Of a DNA stretch of 21,681 nt, positions 14,900-21,597 are shown piece by piece. Below the pieces are notes generated by a model that did no database searches, had not been told where the DNA came from, and saw only the letters and a program-made list of their open reading frames with translations. The translations under genes were made by a program, and so were the position numbers. The stretch is taken from assembly GCA_964356295.1 (NCBI GenBank), contig CAYHHE010000048.1, forward strand, positions 1 through 21,681, in the 5' to 3' direction. How positions within the stretch are numbered: position 1 is the stretch's first letter; each line of letters begins with the position of its first letter. The DNA is from CAVQGZ01 sp964356295 (lineage in GTDB: Bacteria > Actinomycetota > Actinomycetes > Jiangellales > Jiangellaceae).

Positions 14900-15862
14900 G
14901 TGCTACGCACGTCGCTGAAGGACTACCGGCTCGCGTTCACGACGCTCGCGATCGTCATCGGACTGGTGGTGCTGCGCTGGCTGCTCTGGCAGGCCGGTCT
15001 GGAGGGGCTGGAGCCGACCGCCCTGTTCTCCAGCATCATCGGTGGTGGCGTCTTCGTCATGGGTCTCGTGGTCGCCGGCACGCTGTCGGACTACCGGGAC
15101 GCCGAACGGGCACCCAGCGACCTGGCGAGCGGGCTGTACTCGATCCTGCGCGAGGCGGAGCAGATGCACGCGGTGTGGCACAAGCCCGACATCCACCGCA
15201 TGCGCACCCGACTCATCGGCGTCGTCGACGCGCTGCGCAAGGACATCGATGCCGGCAACACCCGTCAGGCGGCAGCAGCGATCGAGGAACTCTCGGAGTC
15301 CTTCCTCGAGCTCGAGGAGTCCGACGTGCCGGCCAACTACATCGTGCGGCTACGCCAGGAGCAGGCCGGGCTGCGCAAGGCAGTCCTGCGCGTCTACCAC
15401 ATCCAGCGCGAGCAGTTCCTGCCGTCGGCCTACACGATGATCGTCAGCTTCGTCGTGATGATCGTTCTGCTACTGCTGGTTACCAACATGGGGGGCCTGC
15501 TCGAGAGCCTCGTGACTGTGGCCTTCCTGTCCTTCTTCTTCATCTATCTTCTTCAGCTACTCAACGTCATCAACAGGCCTTTCAAAGTCGGGGTGGAACG
15601 CGGCGACGACGACGTGAGCCTGTTCATCCTGTACGAGTTCGTCGTCTACGCGAAGCTGCACGACCAGGACCTGTCGGGGGACGAGGTCGTCCAGATGGCT
15701 GAGATGATCGAGGATCTCGAGGCTGCAGCGTTCGACGCCGAGGAAGCCGATGGCGGGAAGGCGCCGGTCGAGACGCCCGACCTGGACGAGGCACTCGAGG
15801 CGGCGGTGGAGGCCGCCCCCGACGTCACCCTGCCGGACGAGCGGCCCGCGCAGCAGTCCTGA
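14900..15862 (+). CDS. Uncharacterised four-helix membrane protein with acidic tail
   Basis: A 320-aa protein I cannot place with confidence. Hydrophobic segments are near residues 11-30, 42-62, 175-195 and 201-222. Between helices 2 and 3 is a 110-residue, charged, helical domain with coiled-coil-like stretches (DIDAGNTRQAAAAIEELSES, then LRQEQAGLRKAVLRVYHIQRE). The C-terminal 60 residues are very acidic and probably disordered. The paired-helix topology is reminiscent of bestrophin-like or DUF4239 proteins, but I see no decisive motif. Start GTG 14900 follows a clear GGAGAGGAG. The segment around 15541-15590, which encodes helix 4 and the following loop, is poorer in GC than the rest. Confidence 0.7.
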   Translation: MLRTSLKDYRLAFTTLAIVIGLVVLRWLLWQAGLEGLEPTALFSSIIGGGVFVMGLVVAGTLSDYRDAERAPSDLASGLYSILREAEQMHAVWHKPDIHRMRTRLIGVVDALRKDIDAGNTRQAAAAIEELSESFLELEESDVPANYIVRLRQEQAGLRKAVLRVYHIQREQFLPSAYTMIVSFVVMIVLLLLVTNMGGLLESLVTVAFLSFFFIYLLQLLNVINRPFKVGVERGDDDVSLFILYEFVVYAKLHDQDLSGDEVVQMAEMIEDLEAAAFDAEEADGGKAPVETPDLDEALEAAVEAAPDVTLPDERPAQQS

Positions 15863-15868
15863 GCCGTT

Positions 15869-15898
15869 CGCCGGCGCGGGCCGACGTCTCAGCCGGCG
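15869..15898. terminator. Weak hairpin between convergent genes
   Basis: CGCCGGC (15869-15875) can pair with GCCGGCG (15892-15898) over a 16-nt loop. GCCGGCGCGG also occurs as a direct repeat (15870-15879 and 15892-15901). It lies between the convergent stops at 15862 and 15906. Confidence 0.4.
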
Positions 15899-15905
15899 CG
15901 GTCGG

Positions 15906-16370
15906 TCAGACCGTGAGGACGATCTTGCCGACGTGCTGCTGGGCTCCGAACCGCCGGAAGGCGTCCGCGATCTCCACGAGCGGGTAGACGCTGTCGATCA
16001 CCGGCGCCACGGAGCCGCCGTCGAGCAGGTGGCCGAGGGCCTCCATCTCGTCGGGGTCGTTCGGCCGCCACACCGGGACCCCGATCTTCGTGTCCGTGAA
16101 CGCCGAGGCCACTGNNNNNNNNNNNNNNNNNNNNNNNNNNNNNNNNNNNNNNNNNNNNNNNNNNNNNNNNNNNNNNNNNNNNNNNNNNNNNNNNNNNNNN
16201 NNNNNNNNNNNNNNCTTGGGCTCGCCGGTCAGCAGGTGCCAGTCGAAGTCGTTGACCGACGAGGCCAGGACCCGCACCAGCACCTCACCTGCGCCAGCGC
16301 TCGGGGTGGGCACCTGTGCCACCCGCAACACGTCGGGGGAGCCGTACCGGTCGTGCACCACCGCGCGCAT
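15906..16370 (-). CDS. MDR-family NAD(P)-dependent oxidoreductase (quinone reductase-like), interrupted by the assembly gap
   Basis: Two parts are readable. The N-terminal 52 residues (MRAVVHDRYGSPDVLRVAQVP, then EVLVRVLASSVNDFDWHLLTGEP) are the GroES-like start of a zinc-independent medium-chain dehydrogenase/reductase. The C-terminal roughly 68 residues (PDEMEALGHLLDGGSVAPVIDSVYPL, EIADAFRRFGAQQHVGKIVLTV) are its normal end. Family members are about 310-330 aa, so roughly 200 residues, including the nucleotide-binding Rossmann fold, fall in the N run, which is only 100 nt and must be a placeholder. ATG 16370 has AAGGAG 6 nt upstream. It is divergent from the hydrolase gene. Confidence 0.8.
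   Translation of the reverse strand: MRAVVHDRYGSPDVLRVAQVPTPSAGAGEVLVRVLASSVNDFDWHLLTGEPKXXXXXXXXXXXXXXXXXXXXXXXXXXXXXXXXXXVASAFTDTKIGVPVWRPNDPDEMEALGHLLDGGSVAPVIDSVYPLVEIADAFRRFGAQQHVGKIVLTV
16115..16214. other. Assembly gap (100 N)
   Basis: Exactly 100 N, the customary length for a gap of unknown size. The interrupted oxidoreductase suggests about 600 nt are really missing. Confidence 0.98.
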
Positions 16371-16484
16371 TCACGACTCCTTCCGCGGCCCCCCGAGTCC
16401 ACCCTGCCAGCGCAGCGGGCGGGGTGCTGCGCGTGCCGACCACATTCGCCGGGGCGCCGCAGCCGCCAGGATGATCCGGCCCGG

Positions 16485-16499
16485 CAGGATGGCGCCATG
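16485..16499 (+). promoter_or_regulatory. Leaderless promoter of the dienelactone hydrolase gene (CAGGAT)
   Basis: CAGGAT at 16485-16490, 6 nt, then ATG 16497. The same CAGGAT hexamer at the same spacing precedes the DoxX-like gene. Confidence 0.5.
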
Positions 16500-17237
16500 A
16501 GTGAGGTGTCGATCGCTGTCGACGGTGGCGTGATGCCGGGCTATCTCGCCGTCCCTGACGGATCGGGGCCCTGGCCTGGCGTGGTGCTCGTGCACGACGT
16601 CGTCGGCATGGGCTCGGATCTGCGCACCCAGGCCGACTGGCTCGCCGAGGAGGGGTACCTGGCGCTCGCGCCGAACCTGTTCCACTGGAGCGGTCACACC
16701 CGCTGCCTGCTCAGCTCCATGCGGGACTACCTGCGACGACGCGGACGAGTGTTCGACGACCTCGAGGCAGCACGGGGGTGGATCATGGCCGACGAGCGCT
16801 GCTCCGGCCGGGTCGGGGTGATCGGATGGTGCTTCGGCGGCGGCTTCGCCCTGCTGCTGGCGCCCACCGGGGGGTACGACGCGTCGAGCGTCAACTACGG
16901 CTACGTCCCCGCCGACTACGAGGAGGTGCTGGCCCGGGCGTGCCCGGTGATCGGCAGCTTCGCAGGCCGCGACGGCGCGATGGCCGCATCGGCGCGCCGG
17001 CTGCAGACGGTCGCGGCCCGCCCGGACAACCCGCACCAGGCAGCGGTGTACGCCGGGGCCCAGCACGGCTACCTCAACGACCACAGCCACGACGACCTGC
17101 CACGACTGCTCCTCGTCCAGGCCGCCGTCGCCGGATCGACCAGCACCTACTCACCGCGCGCCGCGGCGCTCACCCGACGCCGTATCGTCGCGTTCTTCGA
17201 CCGGCACCTTCGGGACGCGGCGGGTGCCTCGCCCTGA
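16497..17237 (+). CDS. Dienelactone hydrolase family protein
   Basis: A 246-aa alpha/beta hydrolase of the DLH family. The nucleophile is a cysteine, C112 in GVIGWCFGGG, with D159 in AGRDG and H190 in GAQHGY completing the Cys-Asp-His triad. The oxyanion region PGVVLVHDVVG (27-37) is also normal. Family members hydrolyse dienelactone or other small esters and lactones, but the true substrate is unknown and no aromatic-ring catabolic genes are nearby. ATG 16497 is supported by CAGGAT ending 6 nt upstream. It is complete, with no signal peptide, and so cytosolic. Confidence 0.88.
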   Translation: MSEVSIAVDGGVMPGYLAVPDGSGPWPGVVLVHDVVGMGSDLRTQADWLAEEGYLALAPNLFHWSGHTRCLLSSMRDYLRRRGRVFDDLEAARGWIMADERCSGRVGVIGWCFGGGFALLLAPTGGYDASSVNYGYVPADYEEVLARACPVIGSFAGRDGAMAASARRLQTVAARPDNPHQAAVYAGAQHGYLNDHSHDDLPRLLLVQAAVAGSTSTYSPRAAALTRRRIVAFFDRHLRDAAGASP

Positions 17238-17294
17238 GCCGCGCGGTGGCGCTCGGGTATGCCGAGGCTGGTCGTGCGAGAGCCGATCGCTCGA

Positions 17295-17309
17295 TACTGT
17301 GCCAAGGTG
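17295..17309 (+). promoter_or_regulatory. Leaderless promoter of the receiver/reductase fusion (TACTGT)
   Basis: TACTGT at 17295-17300, 6 nt, then GTG 17307. It decides the start against the in-frame ATG 17259. Confidence 0.6.
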
Positions 17310-18989
17310 CCACGAGCCCTGGTGATCGCCGTCGACCCCGACCCGACGACCCTGGACCGGACGGAGGCCGAGCTGCAGCGCCGCCTCGGTGGGGACTACC
17401 GGGTGCGCGGGGAGTCGAGCCTGCAGGCCGCGACGGAGCTGGTCCAGGCGACCGCCATCGCCGGCGGTGACCTCGCGCTGCTGCTCATCGACGCCGAGCT
17501 GCCGCGCGAGGACGTCGAGAGCCTGCTGGCCCTCACCCGCACCCGGTTCCCGGACGCACGCCGTGTCCTTCTCATCCCGTGGGGCGGATGGGCCGACCGG
17601 GCCACCGCCGACCTCATCCTTCGCGGGATGGCCATCGGGGAGATCGACTACTACGTCCTCAAGCCGTGGAAGTCCCCGGACGAGTACTTCCACCGCACGA
17701 TCGCGGAGTTCCTGCACGAGTGGAGCCGCACCCAGCGGCAGGGCCCGCCGGAGATCGCGATCATCTGCGAGCGGTGGGAGCCGCGTGGCCACGCGCTGGA
17801 CAACCTGCTCACCCGCAACGGCGTGCCGCACGGGCTCGTGCCGCGCGGCAGCACGCTTGCCACCCGCCTCCTGCTGGAGGCCGGCGTGCCGATGGACGAC
17901 CCGTCCGCGGTCATCGTGGTGATGCCGGCCCTGGGCAACCGGGTGCTGCGCGATCCGTCCAACGCCGAGATGGCCAGCGGGTACGGCGTGGGCACCAGCC
18001 TCGACGAGGTCGGAGAGGTGGACGTCGTCGTGGTCGGGGCCGGGCCCTCGGGACTGGCCACCGGGGTCTACGCCGCCGCCGAGGGACTACAGGCGCTGGT
18101 TGTCGAGCGAGAGGCGCTCGGTGGCCAGGCTGCCTCGAGCACCCTGATCCGCAACTACCTCGGCTTCAACCGAGGGGTCACCGGTGCCGAGCTCGCGCAG
18201 CGCGGCTACCAGCAGGCGTGGGCGTTCGGTGCCCACTTCCTGATCATGAGCGAGATCACCGCGCTGCGACGCCAGGACGGCGACCTCGTCCTTCAGGTCG
18301 ACGGCTCGCAGGAGGTCCGCACCCGGGCGGTCGTGCTGGCCCTGGGGGTGGCCTACCGGCGCCTGGGCGTGGAGTCCATCGAGCGACACATCGGCGCCGG
18401 GGTGTTCTACGGGGCGTCCCCGTCGGAGGCCCGATCGTTCAGCGGGCTTCCCGTCGCTGTCGTCGGTGGCGGCAACTCTGCTGGCCAGGCGGTCATGTAC
18501 CTGGCGCGCTACGCCAGCCACGTGACCCTGCTGGTGAGGGAGGAGTCAGTGGCCATCAGCATGTCGCAGTACCTCATCGATGAGCTGGCGGCCGAGCCCA
18601 AGGTCAGCGTGCTCACCAATGTCGAGGCCGTCGACGGCCACGGCGAGGACCGCCTCCGTGGGCTGACGTACCGGCGTCGCGACACCGGCGAGACCGCGAC
18701 TCTTGACGTCGAGGGCCTGCTGATCATGATCGGTGCTGTCCCGCACACCCAGTGGCTGCCGCCGGACGTCCAGCGCGACAGCCGCGGATACCTGCTCACC
18801 GGACGGGACGTGAGCGACGAGGCGTGGCCACTCGAGCGTCCTCCGCTGCCCTACGAGACGTCGATGCCCGGGGTGTTCGCGGTCGGGGACGTCCGTGCCG
18901 GGTCGGTCAAGCGCGTCGCCGCGGGCGTCGGGGAAGGCTCCGTGGTGATCAGCCAGGTCCTGCAGCACTTGGCCCCGCCGGTGATGTGA
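17307..18989 (+). CDS. Fused response-regulator receiver / thioredoxin-like / FAD-NAD(P) reductase
   Basis: A 560-aa, three-part protein. Residues 1-135 form a receiver-like domain with D10/D12, phospho-acceptor D62 (LLIDAELP) and K119 (YVLKPW). Residues about 150-225 are a thioredoxin/glutaredoxin-like module (HALDNLLTRNGVPHG). From 239 on it is a thioredoxin-reductase-type flavoenzyme with FAD site VVVGAGPSG (241-249), NAD(P) site VVGGGNSAG (385-393) and C-terminal FAVGDVRAGSVKRV. The redox CxxC of thioredoxin reductase, expected after the Y-x-x-x at about 368-373, is replaced by GASPS, so disulfide reductase activity is unlikely by the usual route. Such fusions are commonly labelled response regulator/thioredoxin-disulfide reductase. 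The partner and electron acceptor are unknown. GTG 17307 is fixed by TACTGT ending 6 nt upstream. Confidence 0.85.
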   Translation: MPRALVIAVDPDPTTLDRTEAELQRRLGGDYRVRGESSLQAATELVQATAIAGGDLALLLIDAELPREDVESLLALTRTRFPDARRVLLIPWGGWADRATADLILRGMAIGEIDYYVLKPWKSPDEYFHRTIAEFLHEWSRTQRQGPPEIAIICERWEPRGHALDNLLTRNGVPHGLVPRGSTLATRLLLEAGVPMDDPSAVIVVMPALGNRVLRDPSNAEMASGYGVGTSLDEVGEVDVVVVGAGPSGLATGVYAAAEGLQALVVEREALGGQAASSTLIRNYLGFNRGVTGAELAQRGYQQAWAFGAHFLIMSEITALRRQDGDLVLQVDGSQEVRTRAVVLALGVAYRRLGVESIERHIGAGVFYGASPSEARSFSGLPVAVVGGGNSAGQAVMYLARYASHVTLLVREESVAISMSQYLIDELAAEPKVSVLTNVEAVDGHGEDRLRGLTYRRRDTGETATLDVEGLLIMIGAVPHTQWLPPDVQRDSRGYLLTGRDVSDEAWPLERPPLPYETSMPGVFAVGDVRAGSVKRVAAGVGEGSVVISQVLQHLAPPVM

Positions 18990-18995
18990 CCGAAC

Positions 18996-19015
18996 GCCGC
19001 GGCCGCGGCCGCGGC
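18996..19015. terminator. 20-bp GC palindrome between convergent genes
   Basis: Three tandem CCGCGG units give a perfectly self-complementary sequence from 18996 to 19015. It lies in the 30-nt gap between the fusion gene stop and the rhomboid stop. It probably folds as a hairpin on both transcripts. Confidence 0.55.
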
Positions 19016-19019
19016 CCGG

Positions 19020-19613
19020 CTACGTCTCGGGACGCCGCGCGAAGGCGAGCGCCGCGGCGACACCGGCCAGCGCACCGGTGAGGTGGCCCCACCACGAGAC
19101 ACCGTCCGGGACGGCGAAGGGCAGTACCCCGGCGAACATCGAGCCGTAGACGAGCACCACCGCGACGGCGATGACGATGTCCAGCCAGTGCCGGGTCCTC
19201 ACACCGGCCGTGATCAGGTAGGCGGCGAAGCCGAAGACGACGCCGCTGGCCCCCACGGTCACGGTGGCGGGCGAGGTGAACAGCCACACACCCAGCCCAC
19301 CGAGCACGACGATCACGGCCGTCACCGCCCAGAACCGGTCCCGGCTGCGCCAGGCCACGAGGAGCCCGAGAACGACGAACGGCACAGTGTTGGCGATCAG
19401 GTGGTCGAAACCGACGTGCAGCAGTGGCGCGAGCGGGACTCCGACGAGGCCCTGGGTGGTGCGGCCCTGGATGCCCCAGCGGTCGAGCACCACCGGCAGC
19501 ACGGCGTCGACGATCTCGATCGCCCACATCAGTGCGACGAGGATGACGACCGGTGCGACCATCCGACGGGCCCGGGCAGACCGGGTCGCTGCCAGTTCCC
19601 CATGGGCGCTCAC
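19020..19613 (-). CDS. Rhomboid-family intramembrane serine protease
   Basis: A 197-aa membrane protein with about six transmembrane helices. The catalytic dyad is visible: S123 in VGASGVVFGF (the GxSG motif) and H177 in WWGHLTGALAG. HLIAN (H71, N75) matches the rhomboid HxxxN oxyanion motif. It should cleave single-pass membrane proteins within the bilayer; its substrates are unknown. GTG 19613 is supported by GATACT (19625-19620) ending 6 nt upstream on the minus strand. It is divergent from the DoxX-like gene. Confidence 0.88.
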   Translation of the reverse strand: MSAHGELAATRSARARRMVAPVVILVALMWAIEIVDAVLPVVLDRWGIQGRTTQGLVGVPLAPLLHVGFDHLIANTVPFVVLGLLVAWRSRDRFWAVTAVIVVLGGLGVWLFTSPATVTVGASGVVFGFAAYLITAGVRTRHWLDIVIAVAVVLVYGSMFAGVLPFAVPDGVSWWGHLTGALAGVAAALAFARRPET

Positions 19614-19625
19614 CGCCCCAGTATC
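19611..19625 (-). promoter_or_regulatory. Leaderless promoter of the rhomboid gene (GATACT)
   Basis: On the minus strand GATACT (19625-19620), 6 nt, then GTG 19613. Confidence 0.5.
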
Positions 19626-19631
19626 GCCTCG

Positions 19632-19667
19632 GGCAGCCCGACCCGGCAGCCCGACCCGGCAGCCCGA
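19632..19667. repeat. 13-bp tandem repeat, about 2.8 copies
   Basis: GGCAGCCCGACCC occurs at 19632-19644 and 19645-19657, with a partial third copy at 19658-19667. It lies between the divergent rhomboid and DoxX-like promoters, just upstream of both. Confidence 0.85.
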
Positions 19668-19691
19668 CGGTCAGGCCAGTCGGCCGGCTGC

Positions 19692-19706
19692 CAGGATGGT
19701 GACATG
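19692..19706 (+). promoter_or_regulatory. Leaderless promoter of the DoxX-like gene (CAGGAT)
   Basis: CAGGAT at 19692-19697, 6 nt, then ATG 19704. Confidence 0.5.
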
Positions 19707-20117
19707 CCTGCCACGACCGGAGACCTCCGCCCGGGCGCCCGCGGGGTGGCGGCGGCCTTCGTGGTCAGTGGCGTGACGCACCTGGTGCGTCCGCAGCTGT
19801 TCGAGCCGCTGATCCCGCCCACCCTGCCCTGGCCGCGGGCCTGGGTGTTGGGTACCGGCATCGCCGAGCTGGTCGCCGCTGCCGGAACGCTGGGCCGCGC
19901 CCGCTGGGCTCCGGCGGCCACCGTGGCCACCCTGCTGGTGGTCTGGCCGGGCAACCTGTGGCACGCGGTGTCCACGCAGCGAGACCCGCAGGCCCCGGCT
20001 GTGCTCAAGGCCGCGCTCTGGCTGCGTCTCCCCCTTCAGGTCCCGATGATCGCCGCCGCCGCCGACCCGATCCGCCGACGAGCCGACGACCCCACCTGCG
20101 TCCCGACCGGTCAGTAG
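19704..20117 (+). CDS. DoxX-like small membrane protein
   Basis: A 137-aa membrane protein with four hydrophobic segments. The opening GVAAAFVVSGVTHLVRPQLFEPLIPPTLPWPR and the GIAELVAAAGTL helix are typical of DoxX/DoxD-like proteins (landmarks only, about 19740-19890). The motif SGVTHLVRP at the end of helix 1 is the clearest mark. Some DoxX proteins take part in redox balance or thiol-related defence, but many are uncharacterised; no function is assigned here. ATG 19704 lies 6 nt after CAGGAT. The next gene begins 11 nt after its stop but has its own candidate -10 inside that end. Confidence 0.75.
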   Translation: MPATTGDLRPGARGVAAAFVVSGVTHLVRPQLFEPLIPPTLPWPRAWVLGTGIAELVAAAGTLGRARWAPAATVATLLVVWPGNLWHAVSTQRDPQAPAVLKAALWLRLPLQVPMIAAAADPIRRRADDPTCVPTGQ

Positions 20118-20130
20118 CCTTGCGACGGTG
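20115..20130 (+). promoter_or_regulatory. Possible leaderless promoter of the frameshifted gene (TAGCCT)
   Basis: TAGCCT at 20115-20120, which includes the upstream gene's stop codon, is followed by 7 nt and GTG 20128. Confidence 0.45.
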
Positions 20131-20633
20131 GACGCCGTCCTGCGCAAGATGCAGTTCCGCGGGAACTCCCCCGTCGTTGTCCTCGACGCCCCGGACGAGT
20201 CCGAGGCGATGCTGAGCGATTGGGCCCAGCAGGCGACCCTCATCAGGGACGCGAGTGCGGTGGACGATCCGGCACCGATGGTGCTGCGATTCGTCCGGAC
20301 GTGTGCGGACATCGAGAGGCTCGCCGCTCACACCGTCGGGCTCCTCGCCGAGGACGGGCTGCTGTTTGGTTCGCCTACCCGAAGAAGTCCTCGCGCCGGT
20401 ATCGCTGCGACATCGGGCGCGACGACTCCTGGGGTGCGCTGGGTGATCTCGGCTTCGAACCGGTGAGGCAGGTGGCGATCGACGAGGACTGGTCGGCGTT
20501 GCGGTTCCGCCCGGTTGGTGACATCACCTCGTTCACGCGCGAGTCCACCCGCGCCCTGTCCGCGGAGGGCCGGCGCCGGGCACAGTCGACGGCGTCAGAC
20601 CGCCCGGATGGCCAGGTCCGACGTTCACCCTGA
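20128..20633 (+). pseudogene. Conserved hypothetical protein, broken by a frameshift near 20365
   Basis: The first part reads VDAVLRKMQFRGNSPVVVLDAP and so on to EDGLL (ending 20364). The second continues in another frame from W at 20367: WFAYPKKSSRRYRCDIGRD, then GFEPVRQVAIDEDWSALRFRP, to the stop at 20631-20633. Together they make one ordinary protein of about 165 aa of a family I recognise from actinobacteria and Bacteroidetes, whose function is unknown; the YPKKSS and AIDEDWSALRFRP motifs are typical. Joining needs a change of frame at CTGCTG-TTT-GGTTC, where two extra T (or one missing base) break it. A sequencing or assembly error is as likely as a true mutation, because both halves are well conserved. 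Confidence 0.75.
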
Positions 20634-20656
20634 TCAGGATCCCTGGACCTGGCACG

Positions 20657-20678
20657 GCCTGCTGCGCGCGCGGCAGGC
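20657..20678. terminator. Hairpin between convergent genes
   Basis: GCCTGC (20657-20662) pairs with GCAGGC (20673-20678), extended inward by a T-G and a G-C pair. It lies 24 nt after the frameshifted gene and about 100 nt after the CPBP stop. The rest of 20634-20774 shows no gene. Confidence 0.5.
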
Positions 20679-20774
20679 TGGGACGGGCCGTCGCCTCCGC
20701 GTTCGTGGTGGCAACCCGTGGACGTCTGGGTCTCGTGGTCGCCACCGGGCCGACGGCGTGGCCATCCGCGGCTC

Positions 20775-21509
20775 CTAGGCGACGGTCAGGAACCACAGCA
20801 GCGCGACCCCCAGGGAGTTCGTCGCCAGGTGGACGAACATCGGCGGCAGCAGGCTGCCGCTACGGTGCCGCAGCCAGCCCAGCCCCACTCCTGAGGCTGT
20901 GGTGAACACGACGGTGCCGGCGACGACGACCCATACCGGAAGGTCGCGGGACGGGTCGCCCAGTGCCGTGGTGAGGCTCGGCGCCACGTGCCAGAGGCCG
21001 AACAGGGTCGCGGAGGCGACGATCGCGGTGCGGGTGCCGGTGCCGGCCCGTCGGATCAACGCTGGCAGGGCACTGCGGAAGGCGACCTCTTCGACCACGA
21101 CGGTGCCAAGCGGGACGGCCACGAGGGCCTGGTAGAGCACGGAACCCGAGGAGATGCCCTGGACATCCAGGTTCTGCACCCACGCTGCCAGCGGTGGGAG
21201 AACTCGGGCGAGCAGGGCGACGAGGGCGAAGCCGGCGGCGAACAGCGCGAAGAAGCCCGCCGACCACCACAGGCCGCGCCGAATCGAGCGGCGCGAGAGC
21301 CCAAGGTCGTGCCAGTCCAACCGGCCCGTGCGTGTCACCGCGACAACAGCGAGGGTGCCGAGCACACCCACCCCGACGGTGCCGGCAGCACCCAGGAGCG
21401 CCGACGCGGCCTTCATGGCCACAAGCACGAGCAGCACCCCGACGACCGGTAGCCATCGCCGTCGAGCTGGCACATGCCGCGCGACGGCATCGACGGTTGC
21501 TGAACTCAC
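20775..21509 (-). CDS. CPBP-family intramembrane metalloprotease
   Basis: A 244-aa integral membrane protein of the CPBP (CAAX protease / bacteriocin-processing, Abi) family with about seven hydrophobic segments. The three motifs are present: E140-E141-x-x-x-R145 (VVVEEVAFRSAL), FGLWH with H174, and H227-x-x-x-N231 (FVHLATNSLG). It should therefore be an active intramembrane glutamic/metal-type protease; the substrate is unknown. The GTG 21509 start has GGAGGGGGG about 7 nt upstream and TAGAAT as a good -10 at 21554-21549, so this gene has a leader and a Shine-Dalgarno. Confidence 0.88.
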   Translation of the reverse strand: MSSATVDAVARHVPARRRWLPVVGVLLVLVAMKAASALLGAAGTVGVGVLGTLAVVAVTRTGRLDWHDLGLSRRSIRRGLWWSAGFFALFAAGFALVALLARVLPPLAAWVQNLDVQGISSGSVLYQALVAVPLGTVVVEEVAFRSALPALIRRAGTGTRTAIVASATLFGLWHVAPSLTTALGDPSRDLPVWVVVAGTVVFTTASGVGLGWLRHRSGSLLPPMFVHLATNSLGVALLWFLTVA

Positions 21510-21548
21510 CGGTGGTCCCCCCTCCGGCGTCGGCCACCGGTCGCTCCC

Positions 21549-21554
21549 ATTCTA
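21549..21554 (-). promoter_or_regulatory. -10 hexamer (TAGAAT) of the CPBP gene
   Basis: TAGAAT on the minus strand, 39 nt before GTG 21509, is the best -10 match in the window. No clear -35 was found 16-18 bp upstream. Confidence 0.6.
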
Positions 21555-21597
21555 GGCGCACCTTGGTCGGTAGGGCTCCGGCTCGAGTCTTGGGTTC

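Noticed and set aside
20365..20367. Programmed ribosomal frameshifting
   Set aside because: CTGCTGTTT does not form a standard slippery heptamer and I see no obvious downstream pseudoknot; an error or mutation is simpler.
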